DNA from: Candidatus Peregrinibacteria bacterium RIFOXYB2_FULL_33_20
GTDB taxonomy: Bacteria; Patescibacteriota; Gracilibacteria; UBA1369; GWF2-33-10
Direction: 5' to 3'
Assembly (NCBI GenBank): GCA_001788835.1
Contig: MFXK01000011.1
Coordinates: 1-58,354, forward strand
Length of the DNA: 58,354 nt
The notes beneath the pieces were generated by a model. That model had not been told where the DNA came from. It did no database searches and was given only the letters and a program-made list of their open reading frames with translations. Numbering within the stretch: position 1 is the stretch's first letter; the number at the start of each line of letters is the position of its first letter. Of the stretch, positions 1 through 7,040 are shown one piece after another. The position numbers were made by a program, and so were the translations under genes.

Positions 1-146
1 CTGGATATTATAAATTTGTACACTATTGAAGTTAGTCCTCTACTGGATTCCTGCCTTCGCAGGAATGACTGCTGACGATAAATTAAAATTTCTTCAAACC
101 ATTTTATCTTTGATCCATCAAAAGCTTTTTCTAATTTTTTCAACAT
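1..146 (-). CDS. Partial ORF at window edge, unknown product
   Basis: An ATG at 146 opens a reading frame of 48 codons that is still open at base 1, so the gene, if real, continues outside the window. The product begins MLKKLEKAFDGSKIKWFEEI and is lysine/glutamate rich. Residues about 26-35 (QSFLRRQESS) are encoded by the palindromic element at 47-69, so the coding sequence carries that repeat or is broken by it. It lies downstream of guaA on the same strand, with a 20-bp palindrome just upstream of the start. I do not recognise the family. Short length and the repeat keep confidence low. Confidence 0.3.
   Translation of the reverse strand, partial: MLKKLEKAFDGSKIKWFEEILIYRQQSFLRRQESSRGLTSIVYKFIIS
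47..69. repeat. Short palindromic element, copy 1
   Basis: The core ATTCCTGCCTTCGCAGGAAT followed by GAC can form a hairpin (ATTCCTGC/GCAGGAAT). The same core recurs at 1334-1356, and variants occur at 927-949 and 29480-29502. Here it is read on the minus strand as SFLRRQES within the edge ORF. Confidence 0.85.
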
Positions 147-154
147 TTTAAATT

Positions 155-186
155 ATATAGGTAATTACCTATATTTTACCTATATC
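155..186. promoter_or_regulatory. 20-bp perfect palindrome with adjacent half-site
   Basis: ATATAGGTAATTACCTATAT at 155-174 is a perfect dyad. It is followed directly by a second TTTACCTATAT half-site. It lies 9 bases upstream of the ATG of the edge ORF, in the gap between guaA and that ORF. Position and symmetry suggest an operator for a dimeric repressor controlling the edge gene (inference). A second, weaker TGTAATTACA dyad follows near 200-210. Confidence 0.4.
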
Positions 187-247
187 GCAAGAAACAAGTG
201 TAATTACATCTATTTTACACTCATTTTACGCCTTTGCTAAAACTATT

Positions 248-2212
248 TCATTCCCACTCAATCGTAGCAGGTGGTTTATTGGTAATGTCATAAAAGACTG
301 CGGATATTTCTTTGTCTTTCATAATTTCTTTTGCTAATTCACGAACTTGTTCCATTGGCAATTGTGCAAAATTGGCTGTCATGGCTTCTTCCGAACAAAC
401 TGGACGAAGAATAATAGATTCGTTACCTTGATTAAATTTTTTTCTTCCTCGTATTAAAGCAAATCCATCTTTTAAATCAAATGCTGGATTATCTATCGCT
501 AGAGGCACAAGCACAACTGGCATCTGCCAAACCCGTCCTTCGTTAGGCTTCGGAGGGTAAACCTGTCTAGACGTGTCCACTTTGTCTAGCCATTTCATTG
601 CAATTGAATCTGCTTCTTGCAAACACTGAATACGATCTGAACTTAAAACTCCTTTTACTGGTAATGCATTATTTAAATTATTCGGACTGATTAAATATAA
701 AACTCTATTTATTTCTGAAAATTTATTTGTAATTGCTGGTGAAAGTTCAGCAAGTTTTTGAAAATCTTTTGCATCTCCAATTAAAACCACCGGCTTTTTA
801 TAAGTACGAAAATCTCCTTGAACTCCAACAGATTTGATAGGCAGTACTTTTGCCTTAAAATTTGTATTAGCTAAAAAATTATTTATTTCATCGTTTAAAT
901 TTTTAAAATTTATCGAGTTTTTTAAGATTCCTGTTTGCACAGGAATGACAGTCGAATTACACAAAATCCTCACTCCAAGTCCAGGACCAGGAAAAGGATG
1001 TCTGGAAATTAATTTGGAAGGCAAGCCCAAAGCAAGACCAACTTCCCTCACCTCATCTTTATACAAATCCTTAATTGGTTCTATCAGAAGTCCCTGCTTA
1101 ATCAAATCTTCAATTTCAGGAACTCTATTATGGTGAGTTTTGATTTTATGTGAATTTTTTGTTCCTCCTGATTCAATAGTGTCTGGATAAATTGTACCTT
1201 GACCAAGTAGCCAATTTTCTGGATTTAAATTTAATGATTTTGCAATTTCCGCCTGAACTTCCAAAAAACATGCACCAATAATTTGTCTTTTTTGTTCTGG
1301 CTCTGTAACAGCGAAATCCCCATGACCTTTAAGATTCCTGCCTTCGCAGGAATGACAAAGGGCTTTCAAAAAATATTCTTTTGCATCCCAAACATTTATT
1401 GCAATTCCTGCATTTTCTAACATTTCTTTCACTTCTTCAGCTTCGTTTTTCCTCATAAGTCCAGTATCAATCAAATAACCAATTACTCGTTTTTGTCCCA
1501 AGGCTTTCACCAACAAACTATATGCAACGCTACTATCAACCCCACCACTAATCAACATAAACACATTTCTATCTCCAACCTGCTTTTTAATATCTTCAAC
1601 AATTTTTTCAATAAAACTTTGCTTATTCCAGTCTCTTTTTGCTCCAGTTAAATCAATAAAATTATTTAAAATTTGCATTCCTTTTTCGCTATGCACAACC
1701 TCAGGATGAAATTGTATGCCGTAAAAATTCTTTTTCAAATCAGCCACAACCGAATATGGATCATCTTTGGAAGATGCCAAAATTTCAAAATTGTCTGCTA
1801 ATTTTGTAACTTTGTCATTATGACTCATCCATACAACAGTTTTTTCATTTTTTTTAAATTTTTTTAAAATTCCCTCTGGCTTCAAAATTTCCATTTCAGC
1901 CTTGCCAAATTCAGCGCCAATAAAATCTCCTTTTTCAACAGTTCCGCCTAAAAGATGTGTTATTAATTGATGGCCATAACAAATGCCCAAAATTGGGAGG
2001 CCTAATTCAAAAATTCTTTTGTCTAGACTTGGAGACCCCTCTTCATACACTGATTCTGGCCCTCCTGATAAAATTATTCCTTTATATTCTTTCAACTTTT
2101 CAAGCAAGATATTATTATCCAGAATTTCACTATAAACGTTCAAATTCCTAATTCGTCTGGCAATCAAATGAGCATACTGGCTTCCGAAGTCAATAATGGC
2201 GATTTTGTGCAT
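248..2212 (-). CDS. guaA: GMP synthase (glutamine-hydrolysing), long form
   Basis: Converts XMP to GMP using ATP and glutamine. The class I glutamine amidotransferase domain comes first (about residues 1-195), with the nucleophile Cys in GICYGHQL and His in FHPEVVHSE. The ATP pyrophosphatase domain follows, with P-loop SGGVDSS near residue 224, and the C-terminus ends in the family signature KPPATIEWE. At 654 residues it is far longer than the usual bacterial enzyme (about 515-525). After SVGVQGDFRTY it has an extra region with QMPVVLVPL, resembling the dimerisation insert of the long, human-type enzyme. Two segments (about 294-303 CHSCEGRNLK and about 423-431) are encoded by palindromic repeats inserted in frame in loops. 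No Shine-Dalgarno precedes the ATG. Confidence 0.97.
   Translation of the reverse strand: MHKIAIIDFGSQYAHLIARRIRNLNVYSEILDNNILLEKLKEYKGIILSGGPESVYEEGSPSLDKRIFELGLPILGICYGHQLITHLLGGTVEKGDFIGAEFGKAEMEILKPEGILKKFKKNEKTVVWMSHNDKVTKLADNFEILASSKDDPYSVVADLKKNFYGIQFHPEVVHSEKGMQILNNFIDLTGAKRDWNKQSFIEKIVEDIKKQVGDRNVFMLISGGVDSSVAYSLLVKALGQKRVIGYLIDTGLMRKNEAEEVKEMLENAGIAINVWDAKEYFLKALCHSCEGRNLKGHGDFAVTEPEQKRQIIGACFLEVQAEIAKSLNLNPENWLLGQGTIYPDTIESGGTKNSHKIKTHHNRVPEIEDLIKQGLLIEPIKDLYKDEVREVGLALGLPSKLISRHPFPGPGLGVRILCNSTVIPVQTGILKNSINFKNLNDEINNFLANTNFKAKVLPIKSVGVQGDFRTYKKPVVLIGDAKDFQKLAELSPAITNKFSEINRVLYLISPNNLNNALPVKGVLSSDRIQCLQEADSIAMKWLDKVDTSRQVYPPKPNEGRVWQMPVVLVPLAIDNPAFDLKDGFALIRGRKKFNQGNESIILRPVCSEEAMTANFAQLPMEQVRELAKEIMKDKEISAVFYDITNKPPATIEWE
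927..949. repeat. Short palindromic element, copy 2, inside guaA
   Basis: ATTCCTGTTTGCACAGGAAT plus GAC is a variant of the 47-69 element with a changed stem and loop. The stem still pairs (TTCCTGT/ACAGGAA). On the guaA strand it is read as VIPVQTGI, just after the conserved HPFPGPGLGVRIL stretch, at a point where ordinary GMP synthases have no such residues. Confidence 0.8.
1334..1356. repeat. Short palindromic element, copy 3, inside guaA
   Basis: Identical in its 23-base core to the copy at 47-69. On the guaA strand it is read as CHSCEGRN, between the conserved blocks ending FLKAL and starting TEPEQKRQIIG. This is a second reading frame of the element compared with copy 2. Confidence 0.85.
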
Positions 2213-2271
2213 ATTTTATTGTAAATACATTTTAACTCTATCAAAAATCTTTAGATTTCCAACCCATTTTA

Positions 2272-2280
2272 TGCTAAAAT
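2272..2280 (+). promoter_or_regulatory. Extended -10 promoter element
   Basis: TGCTAAAAT matches an extended -10 (TGN plus TANNNT), 32 bases before the ATG at 2313. No convincing -35 is visible. It is the likely promoter of the LysM-like coiled-coil gene. Confidence 0.35.
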
Positions 2281-2312
2281 AATAAGATTTAACTACTTAA
2301 CAAATAATATTT

Positions 2313-4265
2313 ATGGCTCCTACAGAAAATTCCTCTGAGATTAGTTCTACTGAATTAATTATAGATCACGAAGTTGGAAAAGGAGAGACTCTTTGGTGGT
2401 ATTTACATAAAGCCTGTAGTTTTGATCAAGACACAACTCAAAAAATCATTGAAGAGCTAAAAAAACAAACCGATATTGTTGGAAAAAATTTAAAAGAGGC
2501 TCAAAACAATAATCTGCCCATGTATCTAGAAAATGGTGATTTAAAATTAAGAAAAGGAACAATTTTACCAGCTAAAAATTTAAAAGAAGCTTTTAGTAAG
2601 GCCGTAAAAAATAAATTATATATTTTAGCCGAGGAAATGGAAGAAGCTAAAATGAAAGAATTAGAAAAAAATTCAACTGAATTATTAGCGTATTTACAAA
2701 AAAATTACCCAAATTATGAATTTGTAAGGCACTCCGATGGGATAGAGATACAAACTAAAAATGGCGAATCAATTGTAAGTTTAACTCGTGATGATAATGG
2801 TTGGTCTCTTGAAGGGACCCCCTCCAAAGTTTACACTTTAAATCCTGATTTTAAAGGTTTTATTTATGAAAAGGACGTGCCAGAAAGAATTTTTAGAGCT
2901 AATGGGCTTAAAGAAATATTTCCAAAATTAGATGTAACTCTAGCCAAAGCAGAAGAATATTTCCAAAACTTAGAACAGCGTGAAAATGAGACCTATTCAA
3001 ATTTAGAGCCCCTAAAAGCGCAAATATTAAGCAAGCTAGACAAAATATATGCAAAAGTACCAAATTTGCAAGGAATTTTTAATGAATATCAAAAAGAGCC
3101 AAATTATACTGACCCTAACAAAATACACGAATTAATAACAGATCTTAGTAGAGCAAACATAAAAGATTATGCCATTGTTTATGCGCAGGCAATATTTTTT
3201 ACAAAATATTTAAATGGTTTAAATGAGCATACAGGTACAATGGAAGAAAGAGAGGAAAGGCTTGGAACTTTAAATCGTACTTTAGAAAATATTAATAACG
3301 ATTTACAAGATATAGTAGCTAGTTATAGCAAAGAGCCTGAAATGCTTCCTGAACAAGCTCAATCTTTTAGTCAAAAACTCAAAATGTCAGTCGCACTTCT
3401 TATGGCTGAACTAACTTCTGAAAAAAATGATGTGTCTTTTGCCAAAACTAAAGTAGAAAAACTGAATGTCCAAATTACCAATTTACAACAAAGAATCAAA
3501 GAGGAAGAGCAAAGGAAAAAACAACTAAGAACAGATCGTGATGAAGCTCCTGCAAAATACAGAGAAGCCGTCCTTCGGGTTAATGAAGCCTCTAAAGATT
3601 ATGCCGCCTGCCTTCTAGCCAATAAAATTATCGAAACATTAAAAACTAACCATAACGCTAGTTTTAAGACTATAAAATTTTCTAAAGAAAAAGCTCAATA
3701 TTGTATAATAACTAATGAAAATCAAGAGTTAGACTTACCAAAAGATCCTTTAGAATTAACAACTGGATATAATATTTTATTAAATTTACCTGAAAATCTC
3801 GACAGGATAAACCAATTTATCAATAATCCTGAGTCAGATAAGAATATGAAATTACAATACGAAACTACCATAAAAGAACGCGATGATAGGCAAAAAGCCA
3901 TACGTCAAACAAGTTTTGATTATGATAGAATGATTGAAAACTTAAATTCTCCAGAAAAAGATCCTGGTTTGAAATTAGAAACTCAACTTAAAGATGTCAA
4001 AAAGAATTTAGCACAAGCTAAAAAAGAATTACAATCTAAATCAGAAGCGTTAAAGCAAAAAACTTTTGAACAGGTAAAAAAATTAATTGAATTTGTGGCG
4101 GGAGAAAAATATTTATCAATTGATTTATCGACAACAAAAAACCTCAAAAAAGATGAGCGCGGTTTAGTTATAATCAACAATGATAAAAGCGAAATAACAA
4201 TATTATCGCCTGAGGAACTACAAATACCGGAAATTCAGGGTTTGCTAACTGAATCAGGTTTATAA
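2313..4265 (+). CDS. Hypothetical protein with LysM-like N-terminus and coiled coils
   Basis: A 650-residue protein of unknown function. The N-terminal stretch (about 17-90) starts HEVGKGETLWWYL and ends LRKGTILPAKNL. This resembles the start (KGDTLW) and end of a LysM peptidoglycan-binding module, but with a longer middle. Two long charged segments, about 310-440 (KLNVQITNLQQRIKEEEQRK and around it) and about 520-605 (LKDVKKNLAQAKKELQSK), have the heptad-like pattern of coiled coils. No signal peptide or membrane segment is visible, so a cell-wall role would need a non-classical export route. The gene stands alone between guaA (opposite strand) and the phosphatase gene. The LysM reading is inference. 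Confidence 0.75.
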   Translation: MAPTENSSEISSTELIIDHEVGKGETLWWYLHKACSFDQDTTQKIIEELKKQTDIVGKNLKEAQNNNLPMYLENGDLKLRKGTILPAKNLKEAFSKAVKNKLYILAEEMEEAKMKELEKNSTELLAYLQKNYPNYEFVRHSDGIEIQTKNGESIVSLTRDDNGWSLEGTPSKVYTLNPDFKGFIYEKDVPERIFRANGLKEIFPKLDVTLAKAEEYFQNLEQRENETYSNLEPLKAQILSKLDKIYAKVPNLQGIFNEYQKEPNYTDPNKIHELITDLSRANIKDYAIVYAQAIFFTKYLNGLNEHTGTMEEREERLGTLNRTLENINNDLQDIVASYSKEPEMLPEQAQSFSQKLKMSVALLMAELTSEKNDVSFAKTKVEKLNVQITNLQQRIKEEEQRKKQLRTDRDEAPAKYREAVLRVNEASKDYAACLLANKIIETLKTNHNASFKTIKFSKEKAQYCIITNENQELDLPKDPLELTTGYNILLNLPENLDRINQFINNPESDKNMKLQYETTIKERDDRQKAIRQTSFDYDRMIENLNSPEKDPGLKLETQLKDVKKNLAQAKKELQSKSEALKQKTFEQVKKLIEFVAGEKYLSIDLSTTKNLKKDERGLVIINNDKSEITILSPEELQIPEIQGLLTESGL

Positions 4266-4335
4266 AAATTTAAATTAGTGTTTTTTTTACTGAAGTTTTC
4301 TATTAAACTTTTAAATGAGTCGCTAATTTAGAAAA

Positions 4336-5169
4336 ATGAATTTTCTCAATTTCACCATCAACCTCGCCCTTCAGGCCGGTAAGATTCTGCAAAAATACTA
4401 CGGAACTGATCTTAAAATCCAAACCAAATCATCATATAGAGATATGGTAACTCAGGCTGACAAGGAAAGTGAAGTTTTGATTGAAAAACTAATTAAAGAA
4501 AATTTCCCTAATCATCGCATTCTTGGCGAAGAAAGCACTCCAAACTCACAGCCAAAAACTCAAAGCTCCTCTTACCGCTGGATTATTGATCCTCTTGATG
4601 GAACAGCAAATTTTACAAAAAATATACCATTTTTTGCGGTTTCGATTGGGTTAGAAAAAGCTCAAAAAATGATAATTGGCATAGTATACAATCCCATCCT
4701 AAATCAGATGTTTTTTGCAGAAAAAGGCTCTGGAGCTTACTTAGCTTGGGATAAAAATAAACCATTAAAAACTATTAAAAATGTACAAAAAAATGCCAAA
4801 AAAATGCATGTTTCTGAAACAAAAACCGTCAAAAATTCTATGATGTCTACAGGCTTCATTCCTTCAAACGAAACACATCTTGAAGAAAACCTGCAGCTAT
4901 TTGCCCGCCTCTCCAAAAACGCTAAAGCTCTGCGCAGAATGGGAGCGGCAGCCCTGGATTTGTGTTTTGTGGCAGCCGGATGGTTTGACGGATTTTGGGA
5001 ATACGACTTATGTCCGTGGGATGTTGCGGCTGGAAGTTTAATCATCCAAGAAGCTGGAGGCAACGTTACAAATTTCGACGGATCAAAATTTGATTTAAAT
5101 TTAGGTAAAATTTTAGCTACAAACGGTAAAATTCACAAGGAAATGATAAAAACCCTCAAATTATCTTGA
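4336..5169 (+). CDS. suhB: Inositol monophosphatase family protein
   Basis: A Mg2+-dependent phosphatase of the inositol monophosphatase fold, 277 residues, the usual family length. The metal-binding motifs are present in order: GEES near residue 64, IDPLDGTANF near 88-97, and WDVAAGSLIIQEAGG near 231-245. Members hydrolyse inositol phosphates, 3'-phosphoadenosine phosphate or fructose-1,6-bisphosphate, and the sequence alone does not settle the substrate. A separate class I FBPase is encoded at 43816, which makes FBP less likely as its main substrate. The plus strand is strongly C-rich here although the gene is on the plus strand, consistent with a lagging-strand position. The symbol is given by family resemblance only. 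Confidence 0.85.
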   Translation: MNFLNFTINLALQAGKILQKYYGTDLKIQTKSSYRDMVTQADKESEVLIEKLIKENFPNHRILGEESTPNSQPKTQSSSYRWIIDPLDGTANFTKNIPFFAVSIGLEKAQKMIIGIVYNPILNQMFFAEKGSGAYLAWDKNKPLKTIKNVQKNAKKMHVSETKTVKNSMMSTGFIPSNETHLEENLQLFARLSKNAKALRRMGAAALDLCFVAAGWFDGFWEYDLCPWDVAAGSLIIQEAGGNVTNFDGSKFDLNLGKILATNGKIHKEMIKTLKLS

Positions 5170-5176
5170 TACTAAA

Positions 5177-5253
5177 TGGTCGGGGTGAAAGGACTTGAAC
5201 CTTCGACCTCACGGTCCCAAACCGCGCGCACTAGCCAACTGTGCTACACCCCG
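5177..5253 (-). tRNA. tRNA-Pro (anticodon TGG), CCA encoded
   Basis: Read on the minus strand the 77-base gene starts CGGGGTG and ends CACCCCG-A-CCA, giving a 7-bp acceptor stem. The D arm contains AGTTGG, the anticodon loop is TTTGGGA (anticodon TGG) on a CGCGG/CCGTG stem, and the T arm contains GGTTCAAGTCC. The 5' terminal C paired with G is typical of bacterial tRNA-Pro. The 3' CCA is encoded in the DNA (5177-5179). It lies between the phosphatase gene and the dCMP deaminase gene. Confidence 0.95.
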
Positions 5254-5308
5254 GCAAAAAAGAGTATATGTAAGCTTTAAATTTAAGTCAATTTGTTTAT
5301 GCTATAAT

Positions 5309-5866
5309 CTATTTTACCACAATTTTTGTCCCATACTGAAACTTATCATCAATAATATCATGTTCACCCCATTCTTTGGCAAAATCAGAAATTTTAAAAA
5401 TTTTATATTTGCCATTTTTAAGCGAACAAATTACACGATCAAGTCCGCAATTTAATAGCATTTTTTTACATATAAAACAGGGGAAAGCATCAATCATCTG
5501 CTCGGTAACTTTTCCATTCTCATCTTTTATTCTTCCATAAATATACATGTCGCCGCCTAACAAACTTACCCCGGCCCGAGCCGCATTAATTATTGCATTT
5601 TGTTCCGCATGAACAGATCTACACATTTCATATCGATGTCCCGATGGAATCCCTAATTTTTTTCTCAAACAGAAACCATGTTCAATTGAACTTTTTGTCC
5701 CTCTTGGCGCACCAACATAACCGGTAGCCACCACCTGATCGTCACGAATAATTACAGCTCCAATTTCAACTTTCAAACAGGTACCACGGCTACACACGCT
5801 TTTAGCTAAATCAAGGTAGTATTGATCTTTGGATGGCCTTGTATCTTTAATTTTTTTTGTAGACAT
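5309..5866 (-). CDS. dCMP deaminase (ComEB-like)
   Basis: A zinc-dependent deoxycytidylate deaminase making dUMP for dTMP synthesis. The catalytic and zinc motifs are CRSVHAEQNAI (His and Glu) and PCFICKKML (two Cys). The substrate-recognition region GYVGAPRGTKSS also fits the family. I chose ATG at 5866 (MSTKKIKDTRPSKDQYY) because dCMP deaminases begin just before the RPSxxxYY block. An in-frame GTG at 5926 would add 20 residues and overlap the upstream kinase stop as GTGA, so a coupled start there is possible. The product is 185 residues from the ATG. It sits last in a block with the kinase, ybeY and mfd. Confidence 0.9.
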   Translation of the reverse strand: MSTKKIKDTRPSKDQYYLDLAKSVCSRGTCLKVEIGAVIIRDDQVVATGYVGAPRGTKSSIEHGFCLRKKLGIPSGHRYEMCRSVHAEQNAIINAARAGVSLLGGDMYIYGRIKDENGKVTEQMIDAFPCFICKKMLLNCGLDRVICSLKNGKYKIFKISDFAKEWGEHDIIDDKFQYGTKIVVK

Positions 5867-5922
5867 GGAAATAAATTTTAAATTAAGAAAATTGTTATTT
5901 TGACCTTTAGCGACTTCCTCCT

Positions 5923-6471
5923 TCACACTTTCACGCTTCTCAAAAAACTATTTTTAAATTCCTCCAGCGTTCCATTATTACTTACCACAATATCAGCCAT
6001 TTTTATACATTTCGCCACCTGTTGTCCGTCTTCCGGTTCATTTAAGCCAAGTTCCCTATCAATTTTTTTTAAAACTTCCTCTTTGCTAACAGGATCATTA
6101 GCTCTAGCACGGCTTAAAATTCTTTTTACCAGTAAATTTTTGTCTACTTCAATGGCCACAATCAAAGTGTCTTTTTGTTTCCTAAGTTCCAAAATTTCCA
6201 CAGGATTGCGTATGCCATCCACTACCCAATTTTGATTGGCTGAATCTTTAATCATCTGTAAAGCTTTTTTTGCCAAAATTCCCGCTCCGCCTATTTTTCT
6301 CATACCATTTCCCACCATCATTAAATTTTCTCTTGTTTCTTCAATTCCCCGTTGTTTGGCTTCGGTTCGCACCATAGAAGACAAAGTCACATAATCAAAA
6401 CCTTTGGCCTGCAAAAGCTTGACGATTTCACCTTTACCGCAACCCATGGAACCGGTAAGACCAAAGATCAT
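5923..6471 (-). CDS. UPF0200 / dephospho-CoA-kinase-like nucleotide kinase
   Basis: A P-loop kinase of 182 residues, with Walker A GLTGSMGCGKGE at residues 4-15. Other family landmarks are VVDGIRNPVEI, RARANDPVSKEEVLKKIDREL (lid region) and a closing VVSNNGTLEEF. The pattern DGIR..EV with NNGTLEEF resembles the UPF0200 kinases best known from archaea, related to dephospho-CoA kinase and nucleoside monophosphate kinases. Next to dCMP deaminase, a deoxynucleotide kinase role is plausible (inference). A dephospho-CoA kinase role cannot be excluded. Its stop lies 56 bases before the deaminase ATG. Confidence 0.8.
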   Translation of the reverse strand: MIFGLTGSMGCGKGEIVKLLQAKGFDYVTLSSMVRTEAKQRGIEETRENLMMVGNGMRKIGGAGILAKKALQMIKDSANQNWVVDGIRNPVEILELRKQKDTLIVAIEVDKNLLVKRILSRARANDPVSKEEVLKKIDRELGLNEPEDGQQVAKCIKMADIVVSNNGTLEEFKNSFLRSVKV

Positions 6472-6483
6472 ATAAAAAATTTG

Positions 6484-6562
6484 TAATCAGTAATCGGTAG
6501 TCCGTAAGACTGTAGCTAACTGACTACTCACTACTGACTACTGACTTCTGACTGCTCACTAC
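6484..6562. repeat. AT(C)AGT/ACTGACTAC degenerate repeat tract
   Basis: The gap between ybeY and the kinase gene is filled with units of the form CAGTAATC, GGTAGTC and then ACTGACTACTCACTACTGAC. The two halves are roughly inverted, so a long imperfect hairpin is possible. A similar tract lies at 31076-31141, and a short related direct repeat lies inside argS at 25850-25887. Confidence 0.65.
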
Positions 6563-6592
6563 ATCCTTTTTTCATCCTAGCACTTAAATTTC

Positions 6593-7015
6593 TTATTTCA
6601 AAATTTTATCCGCAACACTGTTCATCTCATTTTCCTCCTTATCCGTATGATGATCATAGCCAAAAATATGTAAAAGTCCATGAGTAAATAAAAACTTTAG
6701 TTCATATTCCAAGCTATGATTTAAATCCTGAGCTTGTTTTTTGGCGGTATCAAATGAAATAAAAATTTCCCCTAAATAGTTTTCTTTTGGGTTTTTTTCA
6801 GACTCGTTAAAAGCAAAGGAAATAACATCAGTAGCCTGATTTTTGTTTCGGTAAATTTTATTAATTTTTTTGATTTCCTGATCATTTACCAAGATTAGCC
6901 CTAAATTAACATTTTTTTTGAATTTCAACGCTTTTTCCGTTTTTTTTATTAAACCTTTAAACATCCTTTCAGAAATTTTTTGCTTGATAGTATTGGTAAA
7001 AATTAAATTTATCAT
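6593..7015 (-). CDS. ybeY: Endoribonuclease YbeY (rRNA maturation)
   Basis: A metal-dependent RNase involved in 16S rRNA 3'-end maturation and ribosome quality control. The diagnostic zinc motif HGLLHIFGYDH is near residues 111-121, preceded by NKNQATDVISFAFNE, the conserved ATDVLSFP-like block. At 140 residues it is a normal length. It follows mfd by 25 bases on the same strand, so the two are probably co-transcribed. The repeat tract follows it. Confidence 0.95.
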   Translation of the reverse strand: MINLIFTNTIKQKISERMFKGLIKKTEKALKFKKNVNLGLILVNDQEIKKINKIYRNKNQATDVISFAFNESEKNPKENYLGEIFISFDTAKKQAQDLNHSLEYELKFLFTHGLLHIFGYDHHTDKEENEMNSVADKILK

Positions 7016-7040
7016 AAAACTAATAATCTTCTTTTAAAAT

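Noticed and set aside
834-1136. Plus-strand ORF of 100 codons inside guaA
   Set aside because: It lies wholly antisense to guaA, whose protein motifs are clear. The product matches nothing and includes the repeat.
5909-5926. GTG start at 5926 for dCMP deaminase, with GTGA overlap
   Set aside because: It would add 20 residues that do not look like the family; the ATG at 5866 sits just before the conserved RPS block. It is kept as an alternative only.
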